Made by a program: the position numbers and the translations under genes | The notes under the pieces: model-generated | Database searches by the model: none | The model's input: only the letters and a program-made list of their open reading frames with translations | Told to the model about the DNA's origin: nothing | Part shown: piece after piece, positions 55,859 to 64,000 of the stretch | Layout: each line of letters begins with the position of its first letter | Position numbering within the stretch: the first letter of the stretch is position 1 | DNA from: Aphelenchoides besseyi | Taxonomy: Eukaryota > Nematoda > Chromadorea > Rhabditida > Aphelenchoididae | DNA: 64,000 nucleotides | Direction of reading: 5' to 3' | Assembly: GCA_024699855.1 (NCBI GenBank) | Contig: JAMPIQ010000002.1 | Span: 13,640,001-13,704,000 of the forward strand

Positions 55859-57437
55859 ATGCAGCAGTATCGTTTATATAAACAAAGATGGTACATTTTA
55901 CTCGTCGTTTCGCTTCTCAATTTCTCAAATGCAATGGTAAGAAACAGCAAAAAAACCGAACCAATAAACCGACTGCACTCGTCCATGTACCGGGCTTTCG
56001 AGTGCAATCTAAGGGCGTTAGAAGTTCTTTTCAATAGAATCTTGTAGACGTGGGTAACATTTGCATCTATTACCTATTACACGGATATCTACTACGGTAA
56101 CGAGAATGCTGCCACGATATTCAACGTGATTTTCATGGTGCTATCAATTCCGCTTGGTATTGTTGCAATGTGGGGAGTTGATCGTTTCGGAATACGGCCG
56201 GTGGTGAGAAGCCGAATGTCTGCGTTGATCCGAAGTTTGCTTTAGTGCATTTTTGGATCAATGGTCAATTTTGTCGGGAATTTGTTTCGTGTTTTGGGAT
56301 CGGCATCGTTTATCACCGACAAACTTCTTCGTTTTTGGTTGGTCGTTGTTGGACAAATTGGAGCTGCCAGTGCACAACCGTTCATTATGTACTTGCCGAC
56401 CAAGATGGCAGCTTTGTGGTTCGCTGAAAACCAACGAGTGATCGCCAACACAATCGCATCGATGTCCAATCCACTCGGTGTTGCAGCGATCTACGCGATT
56501 AGTCCGGTGTTCGTTAATGCCGATCATTCCGATTGGTTTATTGAGTTGGTAAGCGATTACATTTCGAATCTTAATGTTTGCAGACTGGTACAGTGTGTGG
56601 ATTAACGTTGATAACAATGCTTCTATCTTTTGGTGTCACCTCATCAAAACCCAAACTTCCGCCATCAGCCTCATCAGAAGATCGACAGACGCCAAAATTT
56701 GTGGAATCTTTGCGTCAAATAATTTGCATTCCCGCCTTCTGGGTCTTGGTTATTGCCGTTGGATCATCAATCGGATTATTCAATTGCATTTACAATAATC
56801 TTCAGCCAACTTTGTGTTCTCGTGGTTATTCGAATACGTACAGTGGAATCATGGGAGCGGGTATGATTGTAAGCGGGATAAGCGGTGCCGCAGTTGCTGG
56901 AATCATAGTCGATAGTACGAAACGTTTTTTGTTGGTGTACAAAATTTGTCTTGTGGGCACCTTGTTGGCAGCTGTTAGTTTGGCGCTAACAATTAGTCAC
57001 GAAAACCGACAATACCTAATTGCTACGTTTATATTCGCGTTTGGTTTCTTCGGTTTCCCGACTTATCCGTTGGGATTGGAACTTGCAGTCGAGACGACCT
57101 TTCCGGTTCCAGAAGCCACGTCTTCTGGATCACTGATTGTGGCGGGACAAGTTTTCGGTGTACTGTACATCGTCATTACCGGTCTTTTCAATCGATCTCC
57201 GTCGGAACGTTTGAAGGAAATACAAACGTGTGTAAAAATCGACAAAAGTATTGAGGTTAATGATTGGGAAGGTAAGTTATAGCTTGTGTTTCATTCTCCT
57301 CTTTTACAGTTTCATCCTACATATGGACAGCGATACTTGTACTCACTTGTGTAATAGGAGTGTCACTGTTTTGGCCACGTTATCGACGAATTGAATACGA
57401 GAATGCGAAACGACAAATGAATGTTGTCCCTGAATGA
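55859..57437 (+). CDS. SLC49-type MFS transporter (FLVCR/MFSD7-like)
   Basis: A 12-helix major facilitator. The start ATG gives MQQYRLYKQRWYILLVVSLL then NFSNAMTWVTFASI, matching the RWxxLLxFSLxxxSNAxxW opening of FLVCR1/2 and SLC49A3. Also typical are GIVAMWGVDRFGIRPV (loop 2-3), MAALWFAENQRVIANTIASM then SNPLGVA (the WFxxxxRxxANxxxxxxNPLG signature), YSGIMGAGMIVSGISGAAVA and FFGFPTYPLGLELAVETTFP then VPEATSSG. Short introns occur at 55936-56047, 56204-56246, 56550-56582 and 57272-57309. Family members move haem, choline or related substrates; which one applies here is unknown. The start lies 450 nt after let-7. Confidence 0.88.
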
Positions 57438-57623
57438 ACCTCATCTTGCAACACAACTTCTTAGAAACAGTGTTTTGATTAGACATCTGATTTATTTACC
57501 CATTGGAATAGCACAATAAAAACCTAACATGAACAAGAGTCTAAAGAAGAATTAGGAACAAGACTTCAAAAAGACTACCTCAAACTTTATTTCACAAGTC
57601 GACAGGAGAAACAAAATGGAAAC

Positions 57624-60115
57624 CTATTTTTTGAACGCCAATTGCTTCATGCGATTCAATGCCGATCCTGCTTTGAACCATTCGATTTGTTGTTCGTTGA
57701 ACGTGTGCAGAAGCTCGAACTCGTCTTTGCTGCCATCCGAGTGTTTGAGCACACATTTCAACGGCTTTCCGGGAGCAAAACTGTCCAATCCAACAATGGA
57801 AACACGATCATCGGGACGAACTTTGTCGTAATCAGAGGCGTTGGAGAAAGTTAACGGCAACATTCCTTGTTTCTTTAAGTTCGTTTCTAAAATCCACATT
57901 CAAAATCATTTGACAGGAATTTTTAAGTACCGTGAATCCGAGCGAAACTCTTTACGATGATCGCCCGTCCACCCAAATGTCGAGGCTCCAAAGCGGCGTG
58001 TTCACGTGACGAACCCTCACCGTAGTTCACGTCTCCAACGGCAATCCAAGAAACACCTTTTGCTTTGTAGTCACGAGCTGTTTTAGCAACAGCATCGTAT
58101 TCGCCAGTCAACTGATTTTTGACCTAAAATTTCGATCAACAAAAATATTCGATAAAAACCACTTACTTTGTTCATTTCACCGTTTTCCGCATTGACCGCC
58201 GTCAAGAACAAATTGTTCGAGATGTTGTCCAAATGTCCACGGTATTTGAGCCACGGTCCAGCAGCGGAGATGTGATCGGTGGTACATTTGCCTTTGACTT
58301 TGATTAAAATTGGCATGTCGACCAAATCTTTTCCGTCCCATTTTTCGAAAGCATCCAAAATTTGTAAACGCTGACTTTTCGGATCAACAATCACATCTCC
58401 GGATTTGCTAGGAGCTTGATAGGTATCGACGCCTGGATCATATCCCTTGGCTGGCAGGCAATCACCAGATGGCGGGTCCAGTTTGAATTTCGAACCATCG
58501 GATGCAGTAAGTTCATCCTTTCGCGGATCGAAGTCAAGACGTCCGGCCAAGATCAAAGCGGTAACAAGTTCGGGCGAAGTAACGAATCCGTGTGTCGCTG
58601 GATTGGCATCGTTACGACCAGTGAAGTTACGATTGTAAGAAGTGACGATTGTGTTCTTTTCGCCCTTTTTGATATCCGTACGATCCCATTGACCGATGCA
58701 CGGACCACAAGCATTGGCCAAAACAAGTCCACCGATGTCTTCGAAAATCTTCGTAAATCCATCGCGTTCGATTGTGGCACGTACTTGCTCAGAACCAGGA
58801 GTTATGGTAAACGCAGACTTTGCCTTAAGTCCCTTGTTGATTGCCTAAACAACAATGAAAACCAATCGCTGAATTTTCTCTACCTGTTGAGCAATTGATG
58901 CTGAACGTGCCATATCTTCGTAGGAGCTGTTTGTGCACGAACCAATCAAACCGACTTTGATGTCAATCGGCCATCCGTTTTCACGTGCATGAACGCCAAG
59001 TTTGTCAATCGGATGAGCCAAATCGGGAGTAAATGGACCGTTCACGTGTGGTGCCAAATCGGACAAATTGATTTCCACGATCTAAACAACAAAAAGAAAA
59101 AGAATAGAAAAAGTTCGACTACCTTATCATATTGACAACCTTCATCGGGTGTCAAAATTGATTTATATTTCGATGCTTCGCTAGCAATCTTCTCACGACC
59201 AGTGGCTTTCAAGTAATCGGACATACTTTGAGTGTACGGGAAAACAGAAGTCGTTGCACCGATTTCAGCACCCATATTACAAATAGTTCCCATTCCAGTA
59301 CATGACAGCGATTGCACGCCCGGTCCAAAGTATTCAACGATAGCTCCAGTACCACCAGAGACGGTGAGGATGTCGGCGAGTTTCAATATAACATCTTTGC
59401 TCGAAGTCCAACCAGACAAATCACCAGTAAGTTTCACTCCAATGACCTTCGGACACTTCAGTTCCCACGGCAAATCGGCCATAACGTCCACAGCATCAGC
59501 ACCACCAACTCCAATGCAGACTCCACCCAATCCACCGCCATTCGGCGTGTGAGAATCGGTACCGATAAGCAGAAGACCGGGAAAAGCGTAGTTCTCCAAA
59601 ACGATTTGATGAATAATTCCACTGCCCGGTTTCCAGAATCCGACACCGAATTTGTTGGCAACAGACGAAAGAAAATCGTAAACTTCGGCGTTGATTTTCT
59701 TGGCACGTTCGGTATCTTTTTGACTGCCGACTTGTGCTTCGATAAGATGATCACAGTGAATGGTCGATGGAACGGCAACCTGTGGCAAACCAGAGGACAT
59801 GAATTGAAGCATCGCCATTTGAGCGGTTGCATCCTGCATCGCAACACGATCGGGACGAAGGCGAAGATAACTGACACCTCGTTCAATGTCTTGATTCTTC
59901 GGATCGTCCAAATGTCCGTAGACGATCTTTTCGGACAAAGTGAGCGGTCGTTTCAATCGATTCTTAACGATCTCGATGTTCGCTTGAAGCTTTTCGTACG
60001 GCAACGTGTATCCGGTTTCGAATTTGCTCATCGGAACCGATGAACGAGATGCGAATGACATGTGCAGGAAACGAACTCCATTTTGGACGCCAAACGGTGC
60101 CGTTCGGTAGAGCAT
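57624..60115 (-). CDS. aco-2: Aconitate hydratase, mitochondrial
   Basis: This TCA-cycle enzyme converts citrate to isocitrate in the mitochondrial matrix using a [4Fe-4S] cluster. The basic, hydroxylated N-terminus ([20 protein letters not shown]) is a transit peptide. The product is about 780 residues, as usual. Cluster cysteines are seen in [15 protein letters not shown] and [12 protein letters not shown]. Substrate-binding segments include [51 protein letters not shown] and [14 protein letters not shown]. Five exons are split by introns of ~40-50 nt. Codon use looks more biased (GCC, AAG, ATC) than neighbouring genes, fitting high expression. It is tail-to-tail with the SLC49-type gene. 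Confidence 0.97.
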
Positions 60116-61200
60116 GATTCTGAAATTGTTGGCAACATTATCTGGTATTCAGAAGTCGACGCAAAAAAACCCAAAAACCGCGAAGATTCACGGTCAGAAA
60201 CAGGCAAGAAAGAGCGAGAACAGTGCTAGCTTCCCAACACGAACCGAAAGTAAACACCTTTTCAGCACACGTGCAATAGATAAGCTCCATGCAAAGTGTA
60301 CCGCGCTCCGATCAAAGTTCCATCTATCAATAACTCCCGGTACAGTAGAGAAATTGTTGTTGACCACACGGTTGTCGTCCGTTCGGTGAAAATGAAAACA
60401 AAAATTTTTTGCGAAATATTCGAAATCGAGAGCTTTCGAGTGAAAACGACCGAACTATTCTCAGAATCTTTACCTCGGATCATAAGCAGAAAAAATTCAA
60501 TTCGAGTTTCAATCGGAATCTGGATTTCGGAAAAAAAGAACCCAAAAGTCTCGTCAGTCGCATGGTTCCGCTTTTTGTCTGAGGCTTATGAAAGAAAAGA
60601 ACGCAGTGAAGAGTGTAGTCCCGTGCTGAGAGGGCCTACGAACGGCAATCACGTTCGGACGAAATTCGAACTCAACGGACGACGTTTGCGCGTCGATAAA
60701 CGAAACTTTTCGTCGATTTGATCTTAAAAACAAAACTTTCGTAGAGAGTAATCGATTCGACATCATGAAGTCAAATTGGCTTCGGATTGTTGACGGAGCG
60801 TTCGACGATGACACGCCTGTCGAAATACTATGGGACCCAATTTGCGACGAATAACAAGCAAACGTCGAGACTCAAATTGTTTTGTCATTAGGACAAATGG
60901 AACCAACCAGAAAAAGAACCGAGTTGTCCGTCCACTCGTGAGCAGACTCGACTCAGTTTGCTTATGAGTCGAAGATCTCACGTTCGTATTTTACGACTCG
61001 CTTCCCGACAGTCGCATATTCAAAACCAAACCATCGGAGCGCCAAAGTGACGTGTAGATGAGAACGCAGATCGATTTCTCTTGAAATTCAAATCGATTGA
61101 TGGCAAGAAGAGCGTGCGTTCCGAAACCTATTGATTCTCGATTCTAAACGTTTGATCTAATTTAAATCTATTCTTTTTGTTATCAACTATACTTGAACAG
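60116..61200. other. Divergent promoter region of aco-2 and cytohesin
   Basis: This 1.1 kb lies between divergent starts. Short frames on both strands (for example plus 60296-60721, minus 60554-60814) have no motifs. The region likely holds the 5' UTRs and promoters of both genes. Confidence 0.5.
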
Positions 61201-61201
61201 C

Positions 61202-62644
61202 ATGGCTCGTCTGAATTCAGAGGAATTGTTGACTCCCGACGAAATTCATCGTCTGGAAGCGTTGGCCAAACGGAAGGATGAAGTCATTGAACGAATTCGG
61301 GTCGGTTATTCGTATCATTAGAAATGTTGATATAACAAAACGAATGATTTTGTCGTTTAGAAACTTGAATTCTTTAAATCAAAATGTCCGATAACTTCTG
61401 AAGGTTTCAGGTTCTTGAAGCAACTTTAACAGAAACACAACGCGAAATAACTTCGTTGAGCGTAGAAGATTTGGAGTAAGTTGTTAACAGAGTGGTCAGA
61501 AAGTCGAGTTTGTATTTAGTTCTGTCGATAGTCTCGACGATCCAAAACGAGCGATCATAGCGTTTAATCGGAATCCAATAAAAACGGTCGAAAAGTTGAT
61601 AAGCTCCGGAGTTCTGTCGGCTAACGCAAAGACAGTGGCTGAGTATCTTTGGAACTGCGATGGGATTACAAGAACGGCCATTGGCGAGTACATAACTCAA
61701 GACAACGACTTTTCGAAAGAAGTACTTCGAGAGTTCATTTTCCTTCAGAAGTTCAATGGAATGGACGTTCTGCCCGCTTTACGCTTGTTTCTTAACACGT
61801 TCAAGATGTCGGGCGAAGGTCAGATTGTCGATCGGGTTATGATGACGTTTGCCGACTGTTACTGCGAAATCAACAAACCGTCGGTATTCAAAGCTTCGGG
61901 TAATTTGAATGCTTGATACACAATTATTGAAGTTGTTTTCAGCTGATTGTCATATCTTTTTGTACGCCGTGATGTTGCTTCAAACTTCTTTGCATAATCC
62001 AAACGTTAAGACGGGTATGAAATGTGCGGAATTCGTGAAACTTTGCGAATGCTGCAATTTGCCGAAAGACTTCTTAGTGGTGAGTTGAATGGTTCTTGCG
62101 TTGTGATGACGATATGATCTCAGAAAACTTACAACGATGTGAAGAAACATCCGTTTGAATACGACAAATTCGCCATAGCCACTCGTGGCTGTCTTTTAAG
62201 GAATGCAACGAAAAAGGGATTCCTATACAAGCACGGCAATTGGGCCTGGAAGAAACGATGGTGCGTTCTAATGGAACACTGTTTGTTTTATTTCGAAAAT
62301 GAAGAAGTACGTTCAATTCGATCATTTAAATTTATTTGGCAATTCAGAGCAACACACCACGTGGTATCATACCGTTGGAGAATTTGAACGTTCGCGCAGT
62401 TTCGGACAGCGTTCAACATCCATATTGTCTAGAATTGTATCCCACGACCGCGGACTCTGTTACGATCTGCAAGTTGGAATCAGCGGGTAGTGTTCCAAAA
62501 TCCTCCCACAACATCCTACGATTAGCTGCCGAAACGAGTCAAGAAGCTCAGGAGTGGATTAATGCTATTGAACAAAGCTCATGGATGGACGAGTACAAAA
62601 GTCTTGTCCGCATAATTCAACGTGATCGTGTTCAAACGATGTGA
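61202..62644 (+). CDS. Cytohesin-family ARF-GEF (coiled coil, Sec7, PH)
   Basis: This is a membrane-recruited guanine-nucleotide exchange factor for ARF GTPases. Order: an N-terminal coil (EIHRLEALAKRKDEVIERIR), then Sec7 (FNRNPIKTVEKLISSGVLSA; TRTAIGEYITQDNDFSKEVL; LRLFLNTFKMSGEGQIVDRV; MLLQTSLHNPNVK), then a PH domain (KKGFLYKHGNWAWKKRWCVL; TPRGIIPLENLNVR; SQEAQEWINAI) and a short basic end. Introns are ~40-50 nt except the first two. In human cytohesins the catalytic glutamate finger lies in AIGDYLGERDEF; here the ungapped alignment gives AIGEYITQDNDF, so Glu is replaced by Gln and the next Arg by Asp. Phosphoinositide-binding Lys/Arg residues of the PH domain (KKRW, K...RG) are kept. Confidence 0.92.
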
Positions 62645-63240
62645 TTCTCTTCACCGGCTTTATCAAATTAAGGGTCCGTTTTAATCATGAACACACGAAA
62701 TTGGTGCAATCTCGTTTATTTAATCCATGGCTCGGAAAACGTGTTATTTTCAGTGTTTTACTTTCGCCAAATTCCACAGGTACTCTTTTGGTACTGGTGC
62801 TTTTTGGGTCCAATTGATTCCTTCGAAAATCAGAGCTTTTAGACGCCTATATTCTTAACTTCATAATATCCAGCAATAGCGTAAACCATCTATTATTCTT
62901 TTCAGAATGTGGAATAACTCTAAAATTGTTTCCTATTTTGAATCGTACACATTAAACGTATCGAAGCTTTTGACCAATTGAGCAGTTTAGATTTTATTCT
63001 AACTATTGGAGCAATGTGATTATGAGCTTTACAAGTTTGGACAATCCGTAGTGAAAGATCGAAGAAAATGACTTGAACATTCGAGTTTAATACAACAGTA
63101 ACTGAAGGGCAATGGAGTAAATGGAAAGAAAAAAAAATTCAAAATGCAGTTTTGTCTGATTATTTGAATATTGTGCTTCAGTCAACAATAAGGCAGGTAA
63201 GTGAGTAAACGTTGCGAGTTGTCCGTGGAAACCAAACCGA
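62645..63240. other. Convergent 3' regions of cytohesin and Fe65
   Basis: This AT-rich 600 bp lies between two convergent genes. No coding signal is seen. It probably carries both 3' UTRs. Confidence 0.5.
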
Positions 63241-63247
63241 CTTGCTA

Positions 63248-64000
63248 TCAGAAATCGTACTGTTTTATACGATGATTGTTGTTATTGAACAAGTGATCTC
63301 GATGAATATTGGCGTCGAGAATCTTCTGATAGCGTAGTTTGCAAGCTGCTTCAATGGTTTTTGCCATCGTTGCAGCCGTAGGTTCAACGTGAAAAACGTA
63401 GCACATGAAATTCTCGGTGGAAGTGTGCATAATGAACGCAAAATGTCTGCAATTCGATTAGCTTACACAAACGCTTCTTACTTACTTGATGTCCTGACCG
63501 ATGCCAAGAAATGAAAGATAGCGAACACGACACTGAGCAATCTGTCCACCGCCAACTTCGTTGATTGTAATGGTTGAAAGGGCAATTGCAACGTCAGCCA
63601 AAAGCCACCGTTCTTTTTTCACCTGACTAACCAATCTATCAACTGCGTCGTTCAGAATGTCGATTCCAGTAGCTCTTGGCACTTGGGTTACCCCGATGAA
63701 ATGACATCTGATTACACGACGAACCTCATCAATAGGCGCTGCCATAGAAGATTCGCCTAAACAACAGAATTGAACAACGAGCTACAAACTGAAAGTTACG
63801 AATGATACGCCGTTCCGAAATGGGAGTAAACGATTGAGGTTGTTGACGTTGGAGCATAAGTTGCTTGCAAATATCACGCAACGTGTTTGCAATCGCGCGA
63901 GCAGGCGTATCACATCGAAATACGTGACATAGGAAACGTCGAGATTTTGGATCTCGTGCCACATATGCAAAATCACTGTAAACGAAAAAGTACATGAATT
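63248..64000 (-). CDS. feh-1: Fe65/APBB homologue, C-terminal part (cut by window edge)
   Basis: This is an adaptor that binds the cytoplasmic tail of amyloid-precursor-like proteins. Only the 3' exons are present. The end of the first PTB domain is DFAYVARDPKSRRFLCHVFR then CDTPARAIANTLRDICKQLM. After a 44-nt intron comes the second PTB domain (RCHFIGVTQVPRATGIDILN; DAVDRLVSQ; AQCRVRYLSFLGIGQDIK), and after another short intron HFAFIMHTSTENFMCYVFHV and AACKLRYQKILDANI. These correspond to segments I recall as [20 protein letters not shown] and AACMLRYQKCLDA in Fe65. The WW domain and N-terminus lie beyond position 64000. It is convergent with the cytohesin gene. Confidence 0.9.

Noticed and set aside
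55407..57437. miR-125/lin-4 as the third member of the let-7 cluster
   Set aside because: No TCCCTGAGAC-type sequence found; the only TCCCTGA nearby (about 57427) is in the SLC49-type coding region.
1..64000. CRISPR arrays, rRNA, operon-type ribosome binding sites
   Set aside because: None seen; the window is eukaryotic with spliced genes. No tRNA gene was recognised by eye either, but a dedicated scan could not be run.

Overview
This window is animal nuclear DNA from a compact, intron-rich genome. Coding exons are split by many very short introns (mostly 40-60 bp, GT...TTTTAG/TTTCAG). The gene set is metazoan: an IR25a-type ionotropic receptor, NRAMP, K2P channel, FGF, ataxin-2, Fe65, cytohesin, sex-peptide-receptor-like GPCR, SLC49 and AAAP transporters, mitochondrial aconitase, and a miR-100/let-7 microRNA pair. 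Intron style and gene content best fit a nematode. A canonical miR-100 next to let-7 argues against a Caenorhabditis-like species and favours an early-branching (enoplean / clade I) nematode or another small-intron ecdysozoan. The species cannot be fixed from sequence alone.

Layout. 0-2.6 kb: two or three unrecognised minus-strand genes. 2.6-3.55 kb (+): coiled-coil protein. 4.4-6.1 kb (-): neuropeptide GPCR. 6.1-15.5 kb: poorly resolved, with a few candidate genes (two minus-strand genes at 10.1-12.3 kb are the best). 15.5-22.0 kb (+): IR25a-like receptor carrying a giant intron and an inserted TIR element that behaves as an intron. 22.06-23.9 kb (-): cytochrome P450, tail-to-tail with IR25a. 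24.1 kb (+): secreted Cys-rich protein. 26.0-28.7 kb (+): extracellular LRR protein. 29.0-31.5 kb (+): NRAMP metal transporter. 33.4-35.7 kb (+): ataxin-2. 36.6-37.6 kb (+): FGF-like ligand. 37.7-38.7 kb (-): divergent K2P channel. 38.9-40.0 kb (-): unrecognised gene. 42.5-43.2 kb (+): small secreted protein. 46.3-48.2 kb (+): AAAP amino-acid transporter. 49-55 kb: no clear gene, leading into miR-100 (55.15 kb) and let-7 (55.38 kb). 55.9-57.4 kb (+): SLC49/FLVCR-type transporter. 57.6-60.1 kb (-): mitochondrial aconitase. 61.2-62.6 kb (+): cytohesin. 63.2-64.0 kb (-): 3' end of a Fe65 homologue cut by the window edge.

The genes do not form an operon or pathway. Orientation is mixed and most are independent housekeeping or neuronal/signalling genes. 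NRAMP (metal import), an SLC49-type transporter (family includes haem/choline carriers), P450 (haem enzyme) and aconitase (Fe-S enzyme) all touch iron or haem, but this may be chance.

The strongest finding is in the IR25a gene. A roughly 0.76-kb element with ~105-bp terminal inverted repeats and an AGGTG target duplication sits inside a coding exon. Its flanking duplications supply the GT donor and AG acceptor, so splicing removes it exactly and restores the reading frame: an introner-like mobile element. Other notable points are a cytohesin whose catalytic glutamate finger reads Gln, a K2P channel lacking GYG/GFG in both pore loops, an ataxin-2 without the Lsm domain, a let-7 with an extra U, and a 2.1-kb G-depleted tract behind a 22-G run.
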